A DNA stretch of 25,000 nucleotides from Owenia fusiformis (lineage: Eukaryota > Annelida > Polychaeta > Sabellida > Oweniidae). The stretch spans positions 1-25,000 of the forward strand of contig CAIIXF020000176.1 of assembly GCA_903813345.2 (NCBI GenBank). The letters are read 5' to 3'. The position numbers and the translations under genes were made by a program. This document shows positions 10,601 through 19,931 of the stretch, in pieces (the stretch's first letter is position 1; each line of letters begins with the position of its first letter). The notes beneath the pieces were generated by a model that was not told the DNA's origin, did not search any database, and saw only the letters and a list, made by a program, of their open reading frames with translations.

Positions 10601-13600
10601 TACAGGGTGGTCAAAAAAAATGGAAACACCATTTTCATCATATATTTGTCATTTTTAGAAATAATTCCCTGATATTTTACACATTTGTACATCATTCAAT
10701 TTCCTACCAGCCCACACTTTATATCATGACCATCAGATTGATAGTCACAATGTTACAGCACTTTAAAAACATGCCCTAGTTGCCACTTTTGCGCTGTCGG
10801 GAAACCTGTACTTGTTGTCCAAAATGTCCCTACCTTTGGGGATATAGCAGATACAGTGTATGAGAATAACCTCAGGACAATTGCAAACCTCAAAAGGGAG
10901 ATCATCCGTGTCATTGAGGCCATACCTGCTGAGGAATACATTTGGGTCATTGACAACTGTGCTGTTTTGCCTACAGTGCGATGATGGCCAAACCTGAAGC
11001 ATGTTATTCAAAGTGCTGTAAAATAGTGACTATAAGTCTGATGGTCATGAAATATGGTGGGGTGGTAGGAAATTGAATGATGTACATGTGTGTGAAATAT
11101 CAGGCAGCAATTTATTAAAATGACAAAGATATAAGGAAAATGCAGGGTTTCCTTTTTTTTGACCACCCTGTATAAAAGTAGATGGCATATCATGTGAAAT
11201 GGATAATTAGATAGCGCTTCATTGGTGAAAAAATCATAGTGATTGGTCGATAACAAGCATCTGTGTGAACTGAAAAAGCATCCATTTCGCTTCTTATTTC
11301 AGGGCAGTTTCTTGCAACACATTCAGAATGAAACATGTGCCAAGGTTAGCCTACATGGAAGAGGATCTGGCCACATTGATCCACAAATTGGCAGGGAAGG
11401 ATTTGAACCCATGCATATACATATACAGTGAGTACTATTTGCAAACCCAAGCATATACACATACAGTGAGTGCAATGTGTAAACCCATGCTTAAACACAT
11501 ACAGAGAGTGCAATGTATGAACCCATGCATATACATATACAGGAGTGCAATGCATAAACCAATGTATATACTCATACAGTGAGTGCAATGTGTAAACCCA
11601 TGCATATACACATACAGTGAGTGCAATGTGTAAACCCATTCATATACACATACAGTGAGTGCAATGTGTAAACCCATTCATGTACACATACAGTGAGTGC
11701 AATGTGTAAACCCATTCATGTACACATACAGTGAGTGCAATGTGTAAACCCATGTATATACATATACAGTGAGTACTTTTGGTAAACCCATGTATATACA
11801 CATACAGTGAGTGCTATTAGTAAACCCATGCATATACACATACAGTGAGTGGAATGTGTAAACCCATGTATATACACATACAGTGAGTGGAATGTGTAAA
11901 CCCATGTATATACACATACAGTGAGTGCAATGTATAAACCCATTCATATACACATACAGTGAGTGCAATGTATAAACCCATTCATATACACATACAGTGA
12001 GTGCAATGTATAAACCCAATCATATACACATACAGTGAGTGCAATGTATAAACCCATTCATATATGCATACAGTGAGTGCAATGTATAAACCCATTCATA
12101 TACACATACAGTGAGTGCAATGTATAAACCCATTCATATACACATACAGTGAGTGCAATGTATAAACCCAATCATATACACATACAGTGAGTGCAATGTA
12201 TAAACCCATTCATATATGCATACAGTGAGTGCAATTTATAAACCCATGTATATACACATACAGTGAGTGCAATGTATAAACCCATTCATATACACATACA
12301 GTGAGTGCAATGTATAAACCCAATCATATACACATACAGTGAGTACAGTATACATGGCATTTTTCCTTGACACAGTGCTATTATTCTGTTATTGCTGGAA
12401 TCACAGTATTCTGATTGGTTAATGTCAGAATTTATGCGTCTGCTAAAAATACCATGAGTATTCTGACCTAAAAGTGGAAATGTCTATGATTTGTTAGAAT
12501 AATAGATTCAGTTTTAGGATTTGAAAATTTTATGTCCATTTGCCAATCTAGTAATCATTCACTGTGTTTTGGTTTCTTATTTCTGCTCCAACTAACTCAC
12601 AAAAAGTAATGATTTTAAACAAAAACTGATTGTGTTATGTTTGATTGCAGGCACACTACATTACCAGGGTTACAACAGGCAAAGGTCTTAGTAGAGAACC
12701 TCATACAAACAGTAAGTCAACAGTTCCTATTAATAAGCTAATGCTATACCCAACTTCCCATTGCATTTTTATTTTTTAGTGATGATATAATTACAGATAC
12801 CAATATGTAAGAATTTCTATAAACCCCTTTGGTTCTACTTGCCCAGGAGTTTCAGATTTTGACCAAAAAACAAGGGTTTCTTTTGGAGACTACTAAAAAG
12901 CAGCACCATTATTTGAAACTAAGGTAGCAAGAACCTAACCATTTCATGTGGTCTTTTATTGGTTGGGGACATCTTCTTTATGGAAAGTTGGGTATTTTGA
13001 TACCATTCCATGACCCAATAATATTTTCTTTCTTTCAGGTAATTGCCAAATTGACAAAATAAAGTCTTTCGTGACTTTTTCTTGATTACAGATCATAGTA
13101 TTTAAATACCATTATTTAAAAGTTTTAGTTTATTTTCAAGGTTTCAATGCTGTTGAAATATCTCTATTGTTCTCCCCTCCAATGTATTAGTTTAAAAAGT
13201 CCATGGACTTAGCTTGGCATTTCTGTACTCTCAAAAGGTGGCAGCACTTGTTGAATCACAATATACACGCACATTCAGATTGCATCATGCGATACAACTC
13301 TAAAGAATTTCTCACAGTCATAATAAAATGAGCTGAGAATTTTTAGATTTTTATTCCGTATAAATGCTATCTGACTAGTTTAACTACCAACTCAATAACT
13401 GAACACTAATTTATTGATTTAATTGAAGATAATTTCAGATCGTCCACTCTCATGTTTTTTAATGGAAACAACTCATTTCTAGAATTCAGAAAAGTTATGT
13501 TTTCCATATAGCTGAATATTTTCATGAATTTAATTCTCTAATTCATTTTAAGGTTTGGTGCAAGAAAAGAGTTCAAACATAATTAATAATAAACAAAAAA

Positions 13601-16600
13601 ACAAATTTAGAACTCCAGTATTTTAGGCTTGGTATGAGACTTAGATATGATATGTTTGAATTCTATAGGTAAGTAATATGTAATTTATGTAAATTCATTT
13701 CAACTTTTTGAACCTTCTTAATTAGGCGAAAACTCTAATATGCAGAAAATAGCTGTCAATTTCCAGAGGTCTCCATATTTAGTGTAGTTTCCCATAAATT
13801 CAAATATTTCGGTCCCTCGTTCAATGCCCTTATAAGGTCAAAAGAAAGCTCTTACACTTTCAAACCTTTTCACTCTTTCGTGAACATTTTTTCTCACCAA
13901 ATTATTCCCATTGTATATACACTGTTGGAGACCTCTGATTCTACTGAATTTGCATGTAAATAACGCAAGTTTTGCTCTCCAGAAAATAGTCCACCAAGTT
14001 GATTGAGAATTGTTGTTTCCATGCGTGATTTGTCTAACGTAGGTTCAACATGAATATGCTAGCTTCCAACAAGCACTTGCTGCGATGCCACCAGGACCCT
14101 TTGTACCCGCAAGTTCTCCAATGCCCCATGGGTACCCTCAGAGTAAGTTAAAACTAACTCTAGATTTCTCGAGTCATCTTTTGCAGGATCTCTTATATGT
14201 ATTTTTATATGTATTATTGCTTACATACATGATTTTCATGATATTTGTGATATTTGAAAAATGGGTAAATTTACTGCTTCTTTTCTGAAACTGTAGCCAT
14301 GAAATTCCCATTGCATCCTCGTGTCTCCCAAAATACAACAGAGATATGCCCATGACACTCCCATTAAAACCAAAATGCTCCCATTACAGCCAAAATATTC
14401 CCATTACAGCCAAGGAGTGTTGAATGAATTTTGATTGTCCAGCAGCATCAGAATGATTTTGGGTTGCCATGGAGACAGTGATTTTGCATTGCCATTGAAA
14501 CAGTGATTGTGTCCTTGAATGACCAATGAATTTTTAAGAATTGTATATTACTGTGATTTATACCTCGACAGGCCAGATCAAAATATCAGCGTGCTTCTTA
14601 TTAAAACAAATGAAATTAATGCTCAGACCCCTTCCTCGGTTAGCTACTGCTTATCATATGATTATTTGAACAAAACCTGGCCCTTAACCTGACCCTCCTC
14701 TCTTTAATCTAATTGACTTTGCAAAAACAACACTCATTTTTGACCTGGCCACTACTACTAATCAAAATATACATTACATTTATTGTATCCCGTATCTCCC
14801 CTGCCCTCTCCCGCTGGTATTGCTTAATGGTGTGTATGTTTTATGCCAACTTTTATTTTTTGAATGCTGTATGTCAAAGGTGTTCACGATGACCTCATGG
14901 ATTTTTGTTTCTCCAGAATTTGAAAATACATGTATTATAAGCTTGTAATATTTCTCTGCTATTTAGCCTGTGTTCACTGTCCATCATGTTTCAGTAGAGC
15001 AGTCTTATCGCTTAACTGTCATATAATATGCATGTCCACTGAAAACAACTCCATTTAATATATGCAAAGTTTGTTGACTTGTATATCCAAAGATGGCTTC
15101 TGATCTAAAAGCCTCTCTGGAGATGACCTCTGACATGAGAGCCTCTTTTTGAAGATGACCTCTGACCCAAGAGCCTCTCTTTGAAGATGACCTCGACATG
15201 GAACAAATTACATTTTAATCTCTCGCTTACAGTTGTCCAAACATCCTCCCAAAGTGTTACTGATGCAGGATCAGCAAAAGGTTGATGCAGGGATGATGAA
15301 AAATGCCATCGTTTATTTATTGAAATAAACCACTGTGTTTCTCTTGATTGTTTGTCTTGTTGCTCTCATAATTTTCTCTTACGAGTTTTCAGGTTTCAGA
15401 CATCTGGTGTCACTCAAGTTTGCTTATCTATTCATATAACTCTGCATGTTTCCTGTATGTCTAATTGAATATTGTTGTATTCCTCGTGCATATAAGTGTA
15501 TCACCGGGATCAGCTTCAAACGAAGAAAAGTTTGACTAACAACATCATTTTAGTTCAGGATCGTCATATAATGTGTGTATATACTCAAAATCGGCTATTT
15601 AGGTCAAGATAAACAGCTTGAAGTAAGGTGGCCGCTTTAATATCGACTCTAGATTTGAGCCTGAAATACATTTATGTTGAACACACTTAAATTTTCTTTT
15701 CTCCAGATATTTTCAGTGTTAATCTGTTCACTAATAAGATAAATGCTCTCGAATTGTATTAGCCTAGAGCGTTGATCAACTTCACAAATTGGAAATAGGA
15801 AATCAAAAGCTGTAGATTTCCACACTTGATATATTTTTTCCAAATTTCTTGTTTAACTAAAGTGTACTCTTCAAATTATTTGCTAGGTTGATATGGTCTC
15901 AATTGGATTTTACCAGATGGTGTTTTTTATGATTCGCCCAGGCAGTAAATTCTTTGATTTCCTCATTTGGAACAATTTTGATCGTATCATGCCGAGTTTT
16001 GTTTGTGGTTAAACCAGAACAAAAATATATTTTTCAAGTCCTTATTTTGTGATTCACCCAGGTGATAATGATTTAACCACTTCTATTTCAGCTTCTAAAA
16101 TTTGATTTTCAGGTAATATTATCTATTTGCAAATATGAAATTTTAACCTTTGCTTACCTATTTTAGGGTTCACACAAGGGTTGCTCAAAAAGTTTTGACT
16201 TGTTCCACATTCACTCTTCTTATCTTAATAAATACAATTTGATCAAATAAAGTATGAAATAAATTATGAATGAAGTAACTCATTGCCAGTAATAACAAGT
16301 GAATGCTTTTCAAACTTATCAAAACATTTTGATCAGTCCTTGTATAGACAGCTATTTAAGCCTTTGATTATTCTCTGTTTGCAAGGTTTAGGTATGCCAC
16401 CTTCACAGCATGGGTTAGGCCTGATAACATCCCCAGCAACCATTCAACTCCCTGGTGGTGCGATGACCCTAGCAACAGCAGACAGTCGTAGTCTACCTAT
16501 GCAGCCTCCCATGCAGATGGGGCCTGAACTCATCCAGAGACCTGGGCCTCCTATGGAACTAGGACCACCCCCTATGGGTTTCCCAGGTATGGTTGAACAT

Positions 16601-19600
16601 GATCAAATACAGTATGTCTTTTTTCAATTTATAGACACTCTCTATTTTTAATAGATGTTGGTCAATGAAATCTAGGCTTGTTGATCTACGACGATTTCAT
16701 CGTACTTAAAAATGGGTACAATGTTGGTAGTAGATTTTAAGGAAGCCATTTTTTGGTATGATATTCACCTTTTCCCTTGTTCAAAATGATATTGCCCTCT
16801 GAATTAGAATATGGATATATTTCCAGTTGGTAGTGAACCAGGCCCTATGATGGGACCCCCAGGCATGGCTATACCTGGACACCCTGTCCCGGTCACAATA
16901 GATGGCCAACCAATGACCAGAATCATACATGATCCAAGTCAGCCACCTCCCAATACTACACTAGCCTCAGCTCTGCCAGGCTACCAGCTGCAGCCTCCCC
17001 AACTGATTCAGACCTTGCCTGGTCCCATTCCTCAGCCAGGACAGCCTGGACCCCAGATGACCTTTCAGCCGCCCCAGACTATCCACCTAACACAGCCTCC
17101 ACCTGGGATGCCCCCACCTGGCCAGGACATGCCTCCACAGCAAGGGATACCCCCACCAGGGATTCACCAACAAGGGATGCCCCCTATGGAACAACAGCAA
17201 ATCAGTCAGGCTGGGCAGCCACTCCAACCTGGCCAGCCACTGCAACCAGGAGTACCACCTCAGCCTGGGATGACTTTCCAGCACCCTGGTCAACCCCAGC
17301 CTGAACAGCATCAGTTGCCTCCTCCAGGTTCCCCTGCACCTGGCCACACGTTGTATGCCAGCCAGCCACAGCCAGGCCAGCCACAGATGCAGCAGTTGCA
17401 GCCTGGTCAGATGCTGCCTCCCCCAGGTCAAGGTCAGCCTGTGCAGCAAATCCAGGTGTCCCAGGGGCCACATCCAGGGCAGCCAGGCGGACCACCAGAG
17501 CAGCAAGGCGCTCCAGGTGAGCAACCACCACCCCAGATGATGCAGCAACATGGTAAGCCCCAAGAACAACAACAGCAAGGAGGTGTGGTGTATGAACAAC
17601 AGGGACCCCCTCCCTCACAATCCCAGAGTCAGCCACCACCTGGGTACCTCCCCCAGCAGGGTGATCCAAACAGACCCCCTCAGCAGCAGGTTCACTACCA
17701 AGGCCAGCCTCCACCCTTGCAAAATGGCCAGTTCCACCCACAGGGCCCAGGAATGCAGCATGTGCAGGATCAGCCTCCCACGCAGCAGCAACAACCCCAT
17801 CACCCCCAACAACAAGTGGTTTTCTCAACTAGTGCAGGCATTGTATCTAGCATGGCCCCTTCATCTATGTCCCAGGCCCCTCCACCACAATGGACAGGCA
17901 GCCAGGCCAGTCAACAACCCATGTCATCTCAGCATGACCAACAGTCACACTACACATACAGCAATCAGCAGGTAGGTTACTATTTTATACAGTAATCTTC
18001 CTCAGCATTACACAGTCATACAATAGTCAACAGGTAAAGTTTGTGTATATTGCATTATAAATGAATGCACCCGAGAAGCTTATTCTGCCTTAGATTAATG
18101 TATATGAACTGTATTTGTAGCCACAGATGACTCATGGTGTGGGAAGATCAGAACAGAATCCAGTGAGTCACCAACAAATGAACCAAGTGACCCCCTCCCA
18201 GTCCTACCAGCAGACATATACTGCTCCTAGAGAAGATACTGACTCAAGAAAGCGAAGGTTCACTGAGGAGAAGAAAGAAGATAAAATGCCTGATGGTTTA
18301 TTAGGTTACCAGGTATGTGTCACATGTTTGTGAGGCTCCCTCTTGAAGGTCAAGGTCATCCCTTGCAGCACAACCAGGGCCTGGCTCCAGGGCAATTGTA
18401 GATTTGATATTAAAATACAGTAAACCAACTCATCAAATTTTTGGAATTTTAGAATTTTTAGTTTTAATAACTTAACTGAATAATATTTTTTCCAGCATGG
18501 GCCCCCGCACATCACAAACCTTGTTTCATCCACCCCTCCTCCCCCACCCCCTGCAGCACCAGGAGGTCAGGAAAGGGGAGAGATGCAGTCATTATTTGGT
18601 GCCCCACCCCCACCACCTCCTCCAGAGGAAAACAGGTAACATAACTTGTTAATCGTGTATTAAAATATAAAATAAGCTGAAAAGAAGTTACATTGAATGA
18701 AGTAACTATGCTAACACACAAATATATTATATACAAAATTTTCAAAATAAAAAAGTATGAAAAATTATGCTGTGTATGTAATGACACCAATAGTGAATGG
18801 AATTCTCATAAAACAAATTATTCTACTTTGTCCTTATCATGGTTCCAGGCAGAACAATCCTGCAATATTGATGCCCCCTCCACCCCCACCCCCTCCCATG
18901 ATGGGTGAGGGAGAGAAGCAGGGTCTAATGCCTCCACCCCCTCCCCCACCCGGTGCTGTTAATGATGGTAAGTCAGCAAACTTTCTTGAGAAAGAGTGAG
19001 GTAAATCTTATTTAGACGTTTTTAGAATCTCAAGTGATAGCTTGATATCCCTGTTTTGTTATTGAATAAATGTATGCCCATATTTGAACATTGATGTGTT
19101 AATACCCTTGTTAAATGAGAATTGTTTGAATGACCACCTTTTTATAACGAGCACTCTTAATGTAAACTCTTTCTCGGTCCAGTCCAAACGTTATCTCCCC
19201 ATTGATTAACACATAAGAAACCTTGAAAGTGAAAACCTTCTAGTATGAACACTTCTTCTCCATTTTTCCTGTGTGCTTTAATCAACTGTGTATACTTTAT
19301 TATTATAGATGGCAAGAGGGAAGATCCTAATGGAATTAAAAGATCAAAGAAAGGTATTAAATATAGCACTTTAACAATACTTATTTGTATTGTCCTCTTA
19401 CATTTACTTCAGTGAAACAAAATGACTCAAAGAGTTGCAGATGGCCAAAAATAGTTTAAAACCAAATTAAATGCTTAAATGTTATTTTTCTGTCAGATTA
19501 TATAAAGAGAATACAGGATACAATAAATGGAATATTGAAGAAAAGCATTTTTCCAAATCCTAAATGAGAAAAGTAATTGAATGATGGAACAAGAAATCTT

Positions 19601-19931
19601 GATCACAGGTGTTAAATCATATTTCCCTAATATATTAATCATGCTTTCAGAATATGAAGATGATGTGAAGTCAACAATGCGGGAACAACAGCGAGATGTT
19701 GGAAAGTATTCCTTCAACCAGTTCTCCAGTAAGCCTCAGTTGTACCAACAACAGAATGATCCACATTACCAGACATTTCAGCAGTATGGTGGCTTCCCAC
19801 AAGCATCACAGGGACAGCCTCAGCAACAGCATCACCAAGACTATGACCATAGGGTACAGAACCCTGAACCCCCTAAGCCACCACCACAATTTGGAGGACC
19901 TAATAGACCATTTTGGATGGCACCAAATTGA
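7359..19931 (+). CDS. KHDC4: KHDC4 (BLOM7/KIAA0907) orthologue, 15 coding exons
   Basis: Spliced CDS of join(7359..7634, 8715..8794, 9013..9065, 9267..9436, 9728..9814, 11303..11427, 12651..12711, 14043..14142, 16392..16586, 16827..17971, 18121..18312, 18496..18635, 18849..18967, 19309..19353, 19651..19931). The total is 3069 nt, or 1022 residues, and all introns are GT-AG with matching phases. Family recognition rests on the N-terminal [19 protein letters not shown] block, [16 protein letters not shown], the second KH-like domain ([28 protein letters not shown]), KRRFTEE with GLLGYQHGP, and the terminal PFWMAP. Known for the family: KHDC4 is a nuclear RNA-binding protein with two KH domains that associates with the PRP19/CDC5L spliceosomal complex and affects splice-site choice. 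Here residues 318-764 form a greatly expanded Q/P/G-rich segment, so the protein is far longer than the ~614-residue human one. The start is fixed by an in-frame TAA at 7353-7355, six bases upstream. The human N-terminal SKWDQ segment and the acidic GFGLVAYAADSSDEE stretch were not found. Confidence 0.93.
7718..8596. mobile_element. 879-bp foldback element with ~270-bp inverted arms
   Basis: The left arm (about 7718-7985) and right arm (about 8322-8596) are near-perfect inverted copies, from ACTCCTCAAAAAAAGTTAAG inward to the ATGGGGAATGG block. The centre of about 330 bp is unrelated. Matching 68-codon ORFs in the two arms are the same repeat read twice and are not genes. No clear target duplication is visible beyond AT-rich flanks. 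It lies in KHDC4 intron 1. Confidence 0.82.
8715..8794 (+). CDS. KHDC4: KHDC4 exon 2
   Basis: Too short to stand out as an ORF. Found from the conserved [16 protein letters not shown] that must follow exon 1. The acceptor is ATTCCAG (AG 8713-8714) and the donor is CTGG|GTAAGT at 8795. It carries 26 codons plus two bases of the first KH-like domain. The donor lies inside a 20-bp tandem repeat, described separately. Confidence 0.92.
8790..8869 (+). repeat. 20-bp tandem repeat (4 units) on the exon 2 splice donor
   Basis: Units at 8790, 8810, 8830 and 8850 follow CTGNGGTAAGTCATGAATRT. Units 1 and 2 keep GGTAAGT; units 3 and 4 have diverged (GCCATGT, GCAAGT). The first unit spans the real exon end at 8794. 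Use of the second donor would add 20 nt beginning with an in-frame TAA at 8796-8798. Confidence 0.85.
9013..9065 (+). CDS. KHDC4: KHDC4 exon 3
   Basis: A 53-nt micro-exon with acceptor ATTTCAG (AG 9011-9012) and donor ATG|GTAAGC. Joined in phase with exon 2 it reads [18 protein letters not shown], matching the human RPLYLHVQGQT segment of the first KH-like domain. Confidence 0.92.
9267..9436 (+). CDS. KHDC4: KHDC4 exon 4
   Basis: The acceptor is ACATTTCAG and the donor is ACAG|GTACAC. With the leftover G of exon 3 it reads [11 protein letters not shown], the closing helix of the first KH-like domain. A Pro-rich linker follows to residue 193, before the second KH-like domain. Confidence 0.9.
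9728..9814 (+). CDS. KHDC4: KHDC4 exon 5
   Basis: The acceptor is TTTAATTTAG and the donor is GAT|GTAAGT. It encodes residues 194-222, the start of the second KH-like domain ([20 protein letters not shown]). Joined to exon 6, the turn reads GVDG, a canonical GxxG-type loop at the position where the human protein has GPGC. Confidence 0.93.
9959..10419. mobile_element. 461-bp MITE-like element with TTAA target duplication
   Basis: It begins AGGCCCACTTTAG and ends with its complement AGTGGGCCT. TTAA flanks it directly on both sides (9955-9958 and 10420-10423). The perfect inverted termini are short. It has no coding capacity. TTAA duplications are used by piggyBac and Kolobok superfamilies; which one is unclear because the termini do not start CCC. 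It lies in KHDC4 intron 5. Confidence 0.7.
10603..11170 (+). mobile_element. non-autonomous Tc1/mariner-type element with transposase remnant
   Basis: The inverted ends start CAGGGTGGTCAAAAAAAA and finish in its complement. Similarity extends about 170 bp inward on both sides, and TA dinucleotides flank the element at 10601-10602 and 11171-11172. The interior (10838-11026, + strand) reads like the C-terminal end of an IS630/Tc1-mariner transposase: [20 protein letters not shown] then EAIP, with an internal stop at 10982-10984. No catalytic DDE/D region is left. The element lies in KHDC4 intron 5. Confidence 0.8.
11303..11427 (+). CDS. KHDC4: KHDC4 exon 6, ending inside the first unit of a donor array
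   Basis: The acceptor is CTTATTTCAG (AG 11301-11302). The exon reads [20 protein letters not shown] followed by [11 protein letters not shown] and HIHI, the core of the SF1/STAR-like KH domain. The donor is ATACA|GTGAGT at 11428. If it is not used, the frame reads CAG TGA and stops at 11429-11431. The last 22 nt of the exon form the start of a 38-bp unit repeated downstream 24 more times. Confidence 0.93.
11406..12355 (+). repeat. 38-bp minisatellite built from the exon 6/intron junction (25 units)
   Basis: Each unit reads approximately AACCCATNCATATACACATA followed by CAGTGAGTGCAATGTATA. The putative donor G falls at 11428, 11466, 11504, 11542, then every 38 bp from 11579 to 12339. Unit 3 has CAGAGAGT and unit 4 has lost one base (CAGGAGT). 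The other 23 keep CA|GTGAGT. The first 22 bases of unit 1 are coding (PMHIHI, conserved in the family), so the array grew from the exon into the intron. Confidence 0.95.
12651..12711 (+). CDS. KHDC4: KHDC4 exon 7
   Basis: A 61-nt exon with acceptor TTGATTGCAG and donor ACA|GTAAGT. After the phase-2 junction it reads [20 protein letters not shown] then T, matching the human [20 protein letters not shown] helix. The pairing with exon 6 shows that the first donor, at 11428, restores the family reading frame. Confidence 0.92.
13764..13937. repeat. inverted repeat, probable MITE fragment in intron 7
   Basis: CAGAGGTCTCCA at 13764-13775 has a perfect 12-bp complement at 13926-13937. A related block (AGACCTCTGAT near TTAATTAGGCG) recurs near 21717-21740, and TTAATTAGGCG also precedes the left arm here. 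This suggests a dispersed family. Confidence 0.5.
14043..14142 (+). CDS. KHDC4: KHDC4 exon 8
   Basis: The acceptor is TCTAACGTAG and the donor is CAGA|GTAAGT. It begins [18 protein letters not shown], equivalent to human VHAEYSRFVNQ, which closes the KH2 region. It then enters the Pro-rich C-terminal half at about residue 300. Confidence 0.9.
14358..14417. repeat. 20-bp tandem repeat, 3 copies
   Basis: CTCCCATTACAGCCAAAATA and two variants run head to tail at 14358, 14378 and 14398 in KHDC4 intron 8. Confidence 0.8.
15091..15201. repeat. 30-32-bp tandem repeat, 3.5 copies
   Basis: Units AGATGACCTCTGACATGAGA followed by GCCTCTCTTTGA start at 15091, 15121, 15153 and 15185. They lie in KHDC4 intron 8 and are non-coding. 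Confidence 0.8.
16392..16586 (+). CDS. KHDC4: KHDC4 exon 9
   Basis: The acceptor is GCAAGGTTTAG and the donor is CCCAG|GTATGG, phase 1 at both ends. Residues 318-382 are Met/Pro/Gly-rich low complexity without a fold. Exon 8's leftover A makes an AGT (Ser) codon at the junction. Confidence 0.88.
16827..17971 (+). CDS. KHDC4: KHDC4 exon 10: giant Q/P/G-rich low-complexity exon
   Basis: A 1145-nt exon with acceptor ATATTTCCAG and donor CAGCAG|GTAGGT. It encodes residues 383-764, almost entirely Gln, Pro, Gly, Met and His, with recurrent QPGQ, QPG and PPPG motifs and scattered Tyr near the end. It is visibly richer in G+C than its surroundings. The human protein has a shorter Q/P-rich stretch in the same place, so this is an expansion of a known disordered region. 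Such composition is typical of phase-separating splicing factors; that role is inference. Confidence 0.92.
18121..18312 (+). CDS. KHDC4: KHDC4 exon 11: KRRFTEE / GLLGYQ block
   Basis: The acceptor is TGTATTTGTAG and the donor is CCAG|GTATGT; the preceding intron is only 149 nt. Residues 765-828 contain [10 protein letters not shown] (807-816) and GLLGYQ (823-828), the most conserved motif of the C-terminal half of the family. An internal CCA|GTGAGT at 18163 resembles a donor but is not needed. Confidence 0.92.
18496..18635 (+). CDS. KHDC4: KHDC4 exon 12
   Basis: The acceptor is TTTTTTCCAG and the donor is AACAG|GTAACA. It opens with [10 protein letters not shown], continuing the human GYQHGPIHMTNLG block. 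Two polyproline tracts of 6 and 7 residues follow, separated by a short Gly/Glu-rich linker. Confidence 0.9.
18849..18967 (+). CDS. KHDC4: KHDC4 exon 13
   Basis: The acceptor is TGGTTCCAG and the donor is GATG|GTAAGT. It encodes two further polyproline tracts of 8 and 7 residues ([11 protein letters not shown] and MPPPPPPPG). These are possible WW, GYF or EVH1-type ligand sites; the binding role is inference. Confidence 0.88.
19309..19353 (+). CDS. KHDC4: KHDC4 exon 14 (45 nt)
   Basis: A micro-exon with acceptor TTATTATAG and donor AAAG|GTATTA. It reads [15 protein letters not shown], a basic patch in the place of the human AKKMK segment. The frame is preserved into exon 15. This is one of the less certain exons because it is short and lightly conserved. 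Confidence 0.78.
19651..19931 (+). CDS. KHDC4: KHDC4 exon 15, terminal coding exon
   Basis: The acceptor is ATGCTTTCAG (AG 19649-19650); the TGA stop is at 19929-19931. It encodes residues 930-1022: a short charged start ([12 protein letters not shown]), a Gln/Tyr-rich stretch, and the conserved C-terminus RPFWMAPN. The human protein also ends in PFWMAP. The last 11 codons including the stop are duplicated directly downstream. Confidence 0.93.

Noticed and set aside
11346-12019. Repetitive minus-strand ORFs of 75-113 codons
   Set aside because: They arise only from reading the 38-bp array; no start context, splice sites or conserved domain.
11406-12355. CRISPR-like array
   Set aside because: The units are contiguous with no unique spacers, and the context is a eukaryotic intron. 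The same holds for the 21-bp array at 23601-23929.
17087-17828. Minus-strand ORFs of 170 and 208 codons opposite exon 10
   Set aside because: Low-complexity, stop-poor CAG/CCA-rich coding sequence leaves the antisense frames open by composition; the + strand reading is supported by conserved flanking exons.
8795-19650. Intronic snoRNAs (the human KHDC4 gene hosts SNORA80E and SCARNA4)
   Set aside because: I looked for H/ACA hairpin-hinge-tail patterns and C/D boxes in the introns. A CTGATGA near 9448 has a CTGA downstream but no closing stem and a non-consensus C box. Nothing was convincing; a covariance-model search would decide.
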